Part shown: in pieces, positions 1 to 7,015 of the stretch
Layout: each line of letters opens with the position of its first letter
How positions within the stretch are numbered: the stretch's first letter is position 1
The notes under the pieces: generated by a model
Seen by the model: the letters and a program-made list of their open reading frames with translations, nothing else
What the model was told of the DNA's origin: nothing
Databases searched by the model: none
Origin: Actinomycetes bacterium
GTDB lineage: Bacteria > Actinomycetota > Acidimicrobiia > Acidimicrobiales > Palsa-688
Assembly (NCBI GenBank): GCA_021808665.1
Contig: JAKBBA010000148.1
Coordinates: forward strand, 1-7,738
Reading direction: 5' to 3'
DNA length: 7,738 nucleotides
Position numbers and translations under genes: made by a program

Positions 1-10
1 GCCGGGGAAC

Positions 11-16
11 TAACCT
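11..16 (+). promoter_or_regulatory. Possible -10 box for leaderless DUF151 mRNA
   Basis: TAACCT fits the actinobacterial TAnnnT -10 consensus. It is separated from the ATG at 24 by exactly 7 nt, which would put the transcript start at or next to the start codon. The same geometry is seen at gcvT. The -35 region lies outside the window, so this rests on one hexamer and its spacing. TAA at 11-13 could instead be the stop codon of an upstream gene. Confidence 0.35.
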
Positions 17-23
17 TGGTCGT

Positions 24-512
24 ATGGTCGAAATGAAGCTCGACGCGTTGAGGGTCGAAATCCCTAGCAACAATCCGATCCTGCTGCTTCAGGAAAAGGC
101 GGGGTCGAAGCGGACGTTGGTCATCTATATCGGCCCCGCCGAAGCGCAGGCGATCGCCTTCGCCCAGCAGTCGATCTCGACTCCTCGCCCGATGACCCAT
201 GACCTGATCGTCGACTTGATGGAGGCTTTGGGGGCGACACTCGACTACGTCGTCGTCACGGCGCTTCGCGAGCGCACGTTCTACGCCGAGTTGCACCTGG
301 TCACAACGTCGGGGCGCCGCCAGGTGTCAGCTCGACCCTCGGACGCAGTTGCGATCGCAGTGCGGGCCAACTGTCCGATCTTCGCGGAGGAGGACCTGAT
401 AGATGCGGAGGGCGTAGTTCTCTCCACCGGCGACGAGAGCACCGGCGACGCAGATCTGGTGTCGGAGTTTCGGAGTTTCATCGAGGGTATCCGCCCCGAG
501 GACTTCGGCTGA
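24..512 (+). CDS. DUF151 (bifunctional nuclease, BFN) family protein
   Basis: A 162-residue protein of the DUF151/BFN family. Plant members are reported to have DNase and RNase activity; actinobacterial members such as Rv1829 are, to my knowledge, not characterised, so the nuclease role is by family only. Visible family blocks: residues 10-16 (RVEIPSN), 37-49 (IGPAEAQAIAFAQ), 55-71 (RPMTHDLIVDLMEALGA), 102-113 (SARPSDAVAIAV) and the acidic C-terminal end with PEDF at 158-161. No signal peptide or membrane segment is seen, so it is cytosolic. The ATG at 24 is chosen because actinobacterial homologues begin with a short M-x-E-M lead before the VRVE strand; ATG 33 is the alternative. No Shine-Dalgarno sequence stands at a usual distance, but a TAACCT box ends 7 nt before the ATG, suggesting leaderless expression. 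The MerR gene follows about 110 nt downstream on the same strand, as in other actinomycetes. Confidence 0.9.
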   Translation: MVEMKLDALRVEIPSNNPILLLQEKAGSKRTLVIYIGPAEAQAIAFAQQSISTPRPMTHDLIVDLMEALGATLDYVVVTALRERTFYAELHLVTTSGRRQVSARPSDAVAIAVRANCPIFAEEDLIDAEGVVLSTGDESTGDADLVSEFRSFIEGIRPEDFG

Positions 513-608
513 GCAAGAAGTCGTTGGCGAGCCACAGTTGCGGCGACCGCCGACTTCGGCCACACTTTGCGATAGGGACAACACTGATGTGACTTTCTCG
601 TATCCTAT

Positions 609-615
609 GGAGGTG
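609..615 (+). promoter_or_regulatory. Ribosome binding site of the MerR gene
   Basis: GGAGGTG with 6 nt to ATG 622 is the best Shine-Dalgarno match in the region and decides the start against the upstream TTG 538 and ATG 607. A TATCCT hexamer at 601-606 could be a -10 box, but transcription from it would start inside this site and would instead favour a leaderless GTG 613. Confidence 0.55.
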
Positions 616-621
616 CGGTCA

Positions 622-1170
<549 letters not shown>

Positions 1171-1204
1171 CCCCGAGGAGGTAGCAGTACCCGGCGTCGA
1201 CGTC

Positions 1205-1210
1205 TAGGAT
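1205..1210 (+). promoter_or_regulatory. Probable -10 box for leaderless gcvT mRNA
   Basis: TAGGAT matches TAnnnT and is followed by 7 nt and then the GTG start of gcvT at 1218, the spacing expected when transcription begins at the start codon. No convincing -35 hexamer is seen 16-18 nt upstream. AGGA within the box could alternatively act as a weak ribosome binding site, so the two readings compete. It would give the gcv genes a promoter separate from the MerR gene, whose stop codon is 47 nt before the GTG. Confidence 0.4.
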
Positions 1211-1217
1211 CGGCGCG

Positions 1218-2291
1218 GTGAGTTCGCCTATCGAGTCGCTGCGCCGGTCTCCGCTCGACGGGGCGCACCGCGCTTCGCAGGCGAAGATGGTCCCCTTCGG
1301 CGGCTGGGAGATGCCGCTCGCGTACCCTGGGGGAACACTTGCAGAGCACATGGCGTGCCGGAGCGACGCGGCCGCATTCGACGTCAGCCACCTCGGTACG
1401 GTTCGCGTGGAAGGCCCGGACGCCAAGGCAGCCTTGCAAGCCGCTTTCACGAACGATCTCGACAAGATCTCTCCCGGGCGGGCGCAGTACACCCACCTGC
1501 TCGACGACGCCGACGGCAGCGTCTTGGACGACATCATCGTTTGGTGGGTCGATCAGGAGCGATTCGACGTGATGCCCAACGCGTCGAACACCGCCCGGGT
1601 GCGCCGGGCGATCGGCGGGACTGACGTCACCTCCGAGCGGGCGGTCATCGCGTTGGCTGGTCCGTCAGCGCGCCGGAAACTAGCGACGGTATCGCCCGAG
1701 GCGGCGGGCGTCGGACGATTCCGCGTCGCACCTTTTGTATGGCGCAACGTGCACTGCCTTGCCGCGGGAACCGGCTACACCGGCGAGGACGGGGTCGAAT
1801 GCTCGATCCCTGCCAGCGCAGCCGCAGACTTCTGGGAGTCCGTTTGCGTCGCCGGATTCCGCCCGGCCGGGCTCGGAGCGCGAGATACGCTGCGCCTGGA
1901 GGCTGCGCTGCCACTTCACGGCCACGAGCTCGGGCCGGGAATCACTCCACTACAGGCCGGCCTTGCCTGGGTGATCGCGTGGGACAAGCCGGCAGGGTTC
2001 CCCGGCCGCGCCGCTTTGGAGCGCGAGCGTCGGGCTGGCATTTCGCGTGCTCTCGCCGGTGTGATCGCCGAGGGACGCCAGCCGCCCCGCGCGGGGGCCT
2101 CCGTGGTCTTCGACGGAAGAGTTGTGGGTGAAGTGACGAGCGGGAACTTCTCGCCCGTCGTCGGACGCGGCATAGGGCTTGCCCTCATGGAGCCCTCCTG
2201 CGAAGTCGGGTCAGCGGTGGAGGTAGAGGCACGAGGCCGTCGCGTAGCCGCCACGGTGTGCGCGCTGCCGTTCGTCGCGAAGAAACACTGA
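1218..2291 (+). CDS. gcvT: Aminomethyltransferase (glycine cleavage T-protein)
   Basis: The T-protein acts on the aminomethyl group held on lipoyl-H protein, transferring the one-carbon unit to tetrahydrofolate to give 5,10-methylene-THF and releasing ammonia. At 357 residues it is full length (E. coli GcvT is 364). Family landmarks: FGGWEMPL at 27-34, FDVSHLG at 54-60, the conserved acidic pair in SVLDDIIV at 101-108 (the catalytic Asp lies here), TGYTGEDG at 185-192, GLGARDTLRLEA at 218-229, and the C-terminal barrel motif VTSGNFSP at 306-313. The GTG start gives an N-terminus that aligns with the family and lies 7 nt after a TAGGAT box; an in-frame TAG at 1182 prevents a longer protein. 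A strong Shine-Dalgarno-like GAGGAGGT at 1175-1182 is too far upstream to serve this start. gcvPA follows after 31 nt, so the three gcv genes very likely form one operon. Cytosolic. Confidence 0.96.
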   Translation: MSSPIESLRRSPLDGAHRASQAKMVPFGGWEMPLAYPGGTLAEHMACRSDAAAFDVSHLGTVRVEGPDAKAALQAAFTNDLDKISPGRAQYTHLLDDADGSVLDDIIVWWVDQERFDVMPNASNTARVRRAIGGTDVTSERAVIALAGPSARRKLATVSPEAAGVGRFRVAPFVWRNVHCLAAGTGYTGEDGVECSIPASAAADFWESVCVAGFRPAGLGARDTLRLEAALPLHGHELGPGITPLQAGLAWVIAWDKPAGFPGRAALERERRAGISRALAGVIAEGRQPPRAGASVVFDGRVVGEVTSGNFSPVVGRGIGLALMEPSCEVGSAVEVEARGRRVAATVCALPFVAKKH

Positions 2292-2305
2292 CACAAGCTC
2301 AGACA

Positions 2306-2312
2306 GGAAGGG
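2306..2312 (+). promoter_or_regulatory. Ribosome binding site of gcvPA
   Basis: GGAAGGG lies 10 nt before the TTG at 2323. With the family-typical N-terminus that follows, it supports this uncommon start codon over any internal ATG. Confidence 0.6.
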
Positions 2313-2322
2313 TTCACCTCAG

Positions 2323-3669
2323 TTGGGTCATTTCGTCCCTCACAGCGACGCCGACATCGAGCGGATGCTCGCCGATCTCGGCCTCGCGTCACTAGACGAG
2401 CTTTTCGCTGTCGTCCCCGATGCGCTTCGCCTCGCCCGCGGTCTCGCCCTCGAGCCGGGCCGCTCCGAACCCGATGTTGCATTCGAGATGGAGCGTCTCG
2501 CCGCCGCGAACCGCTGCGGGCCGGAGCTTGTCTGTTTCGCCGGCGCAGGCGCCTACGACCACGAAGTGCCAGCAGCGACCCGACGTCTCGGCTCGCGCTC
2601 CGAGTTCGTCACTGCCTACACCCCTTACCAGCCGGAGGTGTCGCAGGGTGTCCTCCAGGCGCTATTCGAGTACCAGACGTTCGTGTCGCGCCTCGCTGGC
2701 CTCGAGATAGCCAACGCCTCCCTCTACGACGGGGCGTCGGCGACCGTGGAAGCACTCAACATGGCGGCCAGCCCGAAGGGTCACTCGACCATGTGGGTGA
2801 GCGGCGCGTTGCACCCGAACTGGCGGGCGGTGATCAAGACGTTCGCCGCCGGCTCGGGCCACGAAATTGTCGAGATACCGACACGCGACGGCCGCACCGA
2901 CTGGGACGCGGCGCCCCCCGGGGAGCCGGCGGCGGTCGTCGTGGCGAACCCGAACTTTTTCGGCGTCTTGGAGGACGTCTCGGCTGCACGTACGGCCGCT
3001 GACCTCCACGGCGCAGCGCTTGTCGTCGCGTTCGACCCGGTGTCGGCTGGCCTTCTGCGCACGCCGGGGGAGATGGGGGCGGACATCGCCGTCGGGGAAG
3101 GACAGCCTCTCGGAACCCCGATGTCGTTTGGCGGACCGTACCTCGGGCTTTTCGCGTGCCGGCGCGACCTCGTCCGCCGCCTGCCGGGCCGTCTCGTCGG
3201 GCGTACACGCGACGTGGCCGGACGCAACGCGTATGTCACGACGCTGCGCGCGCGTGAGCAGGACATACGTCGCGAGAAGGCGTCGTCGAATGTTTGCACC
3301 AACCAGACGCTCATAGCTGTCGCTGCGATGATCCAGCTGTCCTGGCTCGGCACGAGCGGACTGGCGGAACTGGCGTTGCGCTGCGCCCGAGGGGCACGCT
3401 ACACCCGCGAGGCGCTCCTTGGTCTTCCGGGCGTCGAGGAGTTCGTGACAGCAGCGACTTTGCGGGAGTTCGCGTTGAAGTTGCCGGTCGACGCGGCGGC
3501 GGTAATCGAGAGGATGGCCGAGGAAGGTTTCCTCGCGGGCGTAGCGGTCGGCGTGGAGAGCGGGCTGGCGACCATAGACGGTGAGGCGCTGCTCGTCAGC
3601 GTCACCGAGCGACGAACCAAGGAGCAAATCGACCGCTATGTCGAATGTGTAGGCAAGGTGATCAGATGA
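2323..3669 (+). CDS. gcvPA: Glycine dehydrogenase (decarboxylating) subunit 1
   Basis: The alpha subunit of the two-subunit form of P-protein, which decarboxylates glycine and loads the remaining aminomethyl group on lipoyl-H protein. The 448 residues match the usual length of about 450. Landmarks: the N-terminus HFVPHSDADIERML (3-16), YTPYQPEVSQG near 99-109, NASLYDGAS shortly after, VGEGQPLGTP from 257 and EKASSNVCTNQ at 318-328, all typical of GcvPA. As expected for this half, the PLP-binding lysine is absent and is supplied by the partner. The TTG start is supported because residues from the first codon already match the family N-terminus and a GGAAGGG site precedes it. The stop codon overlaps the start of gcvPB by 4 nt (ATGA), which suggests coupled, balanced synthesis of the two subunits. 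The split form is unlike the single-chain GcvP (about 950 residues) of Mycobacterium and E. coli. Confidence 0.96.
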   Translation: MGHFVPHSDADIERMLADLGLASLDELFAVVPDALRLARGLALEPGRSEPDVAFEMERLAAANRCGPELVCFAGAGAYDHEVPAATRRLGSRSEFVTAYTPYQPEVSQGVLQALFEYQTFVSRLAGLEIANASLYDGASATVEALNMAASPKGHSTMWVSGALHPNWRAVIKTFAAGSGHEIVEIPTRDGRTDWDAAPPGEPAAVVVANPNFFGVLEDVSAARTAADLHGAALVVAFDPVSAGLLRTPGEMGADIAVGEGQPLGTPMSFGGPYLGLFACRRDLVRRLPGRLVGRTRDVAGRNAYVTTLRAREQDIRREKASSNVCTNQTLIAVAAMIQLSWLGTSGLAELALRCARGARYTREALLGLPGVEEFVTAATLREFALKLPVDAAAVIERMAEEGFLAGVAVGVESGLATIDGEALLVSVTERRTKEQIDRYVECVGKVIR

Positions 3670-5192
3670 CCTCGGAGCACAACGCACGGGTGCCAGCGCC
3701 CGCCGGGAGGGCGACGAGCGCACCGGTCATGGGTAGGGATAGCGAAGCGACGATATTCGAATACTCCAGCCCGGGGCGCAGGGCGTGGTCGTTCCGTTCG
3801 ACGGGACTACCGGAGTGGGACGCGTCTGAGCTCGTAGCCCCAGGCCTGCTCAGAGGCGCACCGGTCGAGCTTGTCGAAGTGCCCGAGAGGGACCTCGTGG
3901 CTCACGTGACGAGGCTCACCCACCGCCAGTACTCCGTCGACCTCGGCGCCTACCCGCTCGGGTCGTGCACCATGAAGTACAACCCGAAGCTCTGCGACGA
4001 CGCGGCATCACTCCCGGGGCTCGCGAACGTCCATCCCGCTACGCCGGCGAGCCACTGCCAGGGCTGGCTGGAACTGTTGTGGAGCCTCTCGAATGCCCTC
4101 TGCGAGGTGACCGGCATGAAAGCCGCGACGCTCGCGCCTCCGGCAGGCGCCGCAGGGGAGTTGACCGGACTTCTGCTGATGAGAGCCTGGCACGACTCGC
4201 AGGGCGAGACAAGGACGAAGGTGATCATCCCCGATTCGGCTCACGGCACGAACCCGGCGTCTGTCACGCTCGGAGGCTACGAGACCGTCACCATACCGAG
4301 CGACGATCGTGGACTCGTCGATATGACAGCCCTTCGGAATCGTCTCGACGGTGACGTCGCAGGGATCATGCTCACCAACCCGAACACTTTGGGACTCTTC
4401 GAGGAGGACATCGCCGAGATCGCTGCTGCGGCGCACGACGTCGGGGCGCTCCTCTATTACGACGGAGCGAACCTGAACGCCATCCTCGGTGTCACCCGCC
4501 CCGGCGACATGGGCTTCGACATCGTGCACATGAACCTCCACAAGACTTTCGCCGTCCCGCACGGCGGGGGAGGGCCCGGCGCCGGTCCTGTCGCGGTCTC
4601 GGCGAGATTGGAGGATTTCCTGCCAGGCCCGCTTGCGCAGCGGGGCGACGACGGGACTTTCGCGTGGGTCAACCCGGCGCGTTCGATAGGCCGGGTGCAC
4701 AGCTGGTACGGGAACGCGCTGGCGTTAGCACGTGCGTGGTCGTACATTCTCGCGAACGGAGGAGACGGGCTTCGCCGAGTCGCGGAAGGCGCCGTCCTCA
4801 ACTCGAACTGGTTGAAGAGCCGTCTCCGTGGCACCTACGACATTCCTTTCGACCGGCCCGCCATGCACGAGTTCGTGGCGTCGACCTCGACACTCAAGAA
4901 GCAGACCGGACTCAGGGCGCTCGACGTGGCGAAGCGGATGCTCGAAGAGGGCTTTCACGCTCCGACCGTCTACTTCCCGCTCATCGTGGAGGAGGCGCTG
5001 ATGATCGAGCCGACCGAGACGGAGAGCGTCGAGACTTTAGAGGCGCTCGCCGAGGCGCTGATAAGAATCGCCGGGGAGGTGGCAGGGGAGGCGGCGCACG
5101 CCCCGAGATCGACCCCGGTCGGCCGGGTCGACGAGGCGCTCGCCGCTCGGCGCCTGCAAGCGACGTGGGATGCGGTCTGTCAGCCTTCGTAG
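3666..5192 (+). CDS. gcvPB: Glycine dehydrogenase (decarboxylating) subunit 2
   Basis: The PLP-carrying beta subunit of the split P-protein. From ATG 3666 it is 508 residues, within the usual range for GcvPB (about 480-520). Landmarks: YPLGSCTMKYNP at 96-107, DSAHGTNPAS at 190-199 with the His expected to stack on PLP (H193), YYDGANLNAI from 264 with the Asp expected to bind the pyridine nitrogen (D266), and NLHKTFAVPHGGGGPGAGP with the Schiff-base lysine K293. The first 30 residues are variable and have no signal character. The open frame extends 7 codons further to ATG 3645, but the ATGA overlap with gcvPA and AAGGTG at 3655-3660, 5 nt before ATG 3666, favour the shorter form. It is the last gene of the gcv operon and converges on the pilin operon, overlapping the end of that gene by 13 bp. 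No H-protein gene is found beside it. Confidence 0.96.
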   Translation: MTSEHNARVPAPAGRATSAPVMGRDSEATIFEYSSPGRRAWSFRSTGLPEWDASELVAPGLLRGAPVELVEVPERDLVAHVTRLTHRQYSVDLGAYPLGSCTMKYNPKLCDDAASLPGLANVHPATPASHCQGWLELLWSLSNALCEVTGMKAATLAPPAGAAGELTGLLLMRAWHDSQGETRTKVIIPDSAHGTNPASVTLGGYETVTIPSDDRGLVDMTALRNRLDGDVAGIMLTNPNTLGLFEEDIAEIAAAAHDVGALLYYDGANLNAILGVTRPGDMGFDIVHMNLHKTFAVPHGGGGPGAGPVAVSARLEDFLPGPLAQRGDDGTFAWVNPARSIGRVHSWYGNALALARAWSYILANGGDGLRRVAEGAVLNSNWLKSRLRGTYDIPFDRPAMHEFVASTSTLKKQTGLRALDVAKRMLEEGFHAPTVYFPLIVEEALMIEPTETESVETLEALAEALIRIAGEVAGEAAHAPRSTPVGRVDEALAARRLQATWDAVCQPS

Positions 5193-7015
5193 GTATTCGC
5201 GATGTTCGAGGCTCCGTAGTTTGGCGGGGCGTTCCATTTCTGGGTGAGGTTGCCAGTGCACGGGGCGACTTGGAGCATCGTGAAGCTCGCGCCGGTAGAC
5301 CCAGAGGGGTAGACGAGGCCGTACGCGTTGTTAGCCTGCAGGCAGTACCCGCGGTAGTCCTGGTAGGTGTAGTTGTCGATGCTTCCACCCGTAGTTCCGG
5401 AGTTGATCCAGATCTGCGTCGACGCGCCTGACAGGGCTGATGCGCCTTGACTCGAAAGGTTGGATATGAGCGTCGAGCAGTTCTGCACCGTGACCGCCGT
5501 CGCCCCGGCGGACGGGTAGATGATCGGGTAGCCACCGCCCGGCTTATCGGCCGGGTTGTTCGCCGCGTCGATGGCTGTCGTCAGGCAGTACGGGGTGACA
5601 CCGCTCTGCGGGGCGAGAGGATTGCTGGGGCAGCCGGCGCTCGTGTACTGGGGGGTATAGAGAAGTACGGCGTTTGCCGGCTCCCCGTAAGAGCCGAGCG
5701 GGACGGTGCACCACCTCTGGTTCCAGATCGGGTAGATCGACGTGTTCGGGAACTGCTTGCACGTGTAGTCGATGAGGGCGCCGAAGTTGACGTCCTGGTT
5801 GGTGACGTCTATGCAGCGCCCGAACTCGGCGTAGTTGATCAACTGGTCAGTCGGGCCGATCGTCCCGGGAACCGGGTTGGACCCGCCGGCGCCGACCGTC
5901 GCCTGCATGGTCCACGTCTGGTCGGTTGCGTAGCCGCCTCCGCCGCAGTTCGTTCCGATGTATGTCCCGGATCCCGCAGGGTTGTAGCCGGCGGGACTCG
6001 CCGAGGAGATCCAGTTGTCGAGGCACCAACCGTTCGGGCCGCCGGAGGAGTTGACACCCTCGACTGAGTCGGAGTTGTTGACGCCCCACTGCTGCGAAAG
6101 TGGCGCCGGTGAGGTGCACGGGGCTACGTACACGGTCGTGTCGGTAGGGTTGGTGACGGTCGTCGAGCCGTTCTGTCCCTGGTCGACTATGCAATACGCC
6201 TGCCCGTTGACGAGCGTCTGGAGGGTGTAATCCTGCTGGTAGGAGAACACCAGAGACGCGCTCGGGTTCGACGCGTTGCAGCTCGACGACATCACCAGCT
6301 CGAAGCCGGTCGAGTACACGGGGCCTACCTCGGCGCAGAAGGTCTGGCCTGCGCTGTCGGGGTAGGTGTAGATGAGGCCGCCGGGGATGTTGGCGTTGGT
6401 TGGCGACGAGAAGTTGTAGGTCGAGTTCTCTGTTCGGCTGATCACCGACGGGCTCGACAGGTTGTCGCCGCCTACAGAGGTGATCTGCGCCTGGTGGACG
6501 CTAAATGCAGCGTTCGGGGAGGAAGGTTGAGGGCCCTGGCCTTGGACGCAGGTCGCCGCGGGGGATACTCCGGAGCTTGTCTGGAGCAGGTACGTCACCT
6601 GCGCTTTGTAGGAGATCGTCGTGTTGCTCGACGTGCTCGACGACACCGTACCGTCAATGGCACTGCACGGCAGGTCGGCCACGTCGCCGACGGCACTCGA
6701 ACCGCTGCCGGTCACCGCCGCGCGGATGTCCGCTACCGCCGCCTGCACTCCCGCCAAAGCGCCCTGCAGCGCGTCGTTTCGCTGGTTGGACTGGGTTGCC
6801 TGGCCGAGACTGAAGAACGCCTGGTTCGCGACCGACGCCAGCACTATCGACGCGATCAGAAGCAAACTGAGCGCTATGACGAGGGAACCTCGCTCGTCGG
6901 CGCAACGACCGAAATTGCGGGCTTCGGCCCACCGCGCAAGAAACCGGCGTCGACGCGCGTGCTTAAGGACAGCTGGACGTCTTTTTGCCCTCATCGGGTT
7001 TCGGTTGTTGCTCAT
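5180..7015 (-). CDS. PilX-like minor pilin with double ricin-type lectin region
   Basis: A 611-residue predicted surface protein, probably a type IV pilus minor pilin with a large carbohydrate-binding head. A strongly basic leader (1-43) ends in ERG and is followed by a hydrophobic helix (44-63, SLVIALSLLLIASIVLASVA). After it comes a PilX-like amphipathic stretch (NDALQGALAGVQAAVADI, 80-97). The classical Glu5 of pilins is missing, as often in PilX proteins. The exported part is rich in Ser, Thr, Asn, Gln and Tyr. It holds six cysteine-paired repeats, five ending in QxW: QQW 308, QTW 366, QRW 433, QIW 534 and QKW 592. The best is GRCIDV...NQRW (399-435), a near-canonical ricin-B repeat with the putative sugar-binding Asp403. 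All 16 exported cysteines can pair. ATG 7015 is chosen because it overlaps the stop of the upstream pilin gene by 4 nt (ATGA); an in-frame start at 7027 is less likely. No purine-rich ribosome site precedes it, so translation is probably coupled. Ligand and pilus incorporation are inferred. Confidence 0.85.
   Translation of the reverse strand: MSNNRNPMRAKRRPAVLKHARRRRFLARWAEARNFGRCADERGSLVIALSLLLIASIVLASVANQAFFSLGQATQSNQRNDALQGALAGVQAAVADIRAAVTGSGSSAVGDVADLPCSAIDGTVSSSTSSNTTISYKAQVTYLLQTSSGVSPAATCVQGQGPQPSSPNAAFSVHQAQITSVGGDNLSSPSVISRTENSTYNFSSPTNANIPGGLIYTYPDSAGQTFCAEVGPVYSTGFELVMSSSCNASNPSASLVFSYQQDYTLQTLVNGQAYCIVDQGQNGSTTVTNPTDTTVYVAPCTSPAPLSQQWGVNNSDSVEGVNSSGGPNGWCLDNWISSASPAGYNPAGSGTYIGTNCGGGGYATDQTWTMQATVGAGGSNPVPGTIGPTDQLINYAEFGRCIDVTNQDVNFGALIDYTCKQFPNTSIYPIWNQRWCTVPLGSYGEPANAVLLYTPQYTSAGCPSNPLAPQSGVTPYCLTTAIDAANNPADKPGGGYPIIYPSAGATAVTVQNCSTLISNLSSQGASALSGASTQIWINSGTTGGSIDNYTYQDYRGYCLQANNAYGLVYPSGSTGASFTMLQVAPCTGNLTQKWNAPPNYGASNIANTYEG
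5228..5827 (-). other. Second ricin-type beta-trefoil region (repeats 4-6)
   Basis: Residues 397-596 of the PilX-like protein. Repeat 4 (C401, C419, NQRW 432-435) is the closest to the canonical family, with CIDV and Asp403 at the usual sugar-contact position. Repeat 5 (C477, C513, QIW 534-536) is expanded by roughly 20 residues, and an extra cysteine pair (C436, C462) sits between repeats 4 and 5. Repeat 6 (C558, C586, QKW 592-594) closes the domain 17 residues before the C-terminus. Confidence 0.7.
5906..6352 (-). other. First ricin-type beta-trefoil region (repeats 1-3)
   Basis: Residues 222-370 of the PilX-like protein. Repeat 1 has C227 and C246 and ends in LVF (255-257), a degenerate QxW. 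Repeat 2 has C275 and C300 and ends in QQW (308-310). Repeat 3 has C331 and C357 and ends in QTW (366-368). Each follows the ricin-B plan of an aromatic or small residue plus Cys-Leu/Ile, a second Cys about 20-25 residues later, then QxW. Three such units make one trefoil. Repeat 1 is the weakest and its assignment is an inference. Confidence 0.6.

Noticed and set aside
1..13. End of an upstream gene with stop TAA at 11-13
   Set aside because: Only three codons would be visible, so it cannot be told apart from chance; the same bases form the TAACCT box.
538..621. Longer N-terminus of the MerR protein from TTG 538 or ATG 607
   Set aside because: The added residues do not resemble the family, TTG 538 has no ribosome site, and GGAGGTG directs ATG 622.
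1171..1217. A glycine riboswitch before gcvT
   Set aside because: The gap between the MerR gene and gcvT is only 47 nt, far too short for the aptamer, and the gcvT message may be leaderless.
2662..3723. Long open frame (353 codons) on the - strand opposite gcvPA
   Set aside because: It mirrors a clear gcvPA/gcvPB coding region; its Arg-rich, low-complexity translation is typical of antisense frames in GC-rich DNA.
5134..5155. Inverted repeat AGGCGC / GCGCCT near the end of gcvPB as a terminator
   Set aside because: The stem is only 6 bp with a 10-nt loop, lies inside the coding region and has no T-run after it; expected by chance in GC-rich codons.
5180..7015. The lectin protein as a secreted glycoside hydrolase with a CBM13 module
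   Set aside because: No catalytic domain fits: residues 64-220 show no glycosidase motif, and the N-terminus is pilin-like rather than a Sec signal peptide with a cleavage site.
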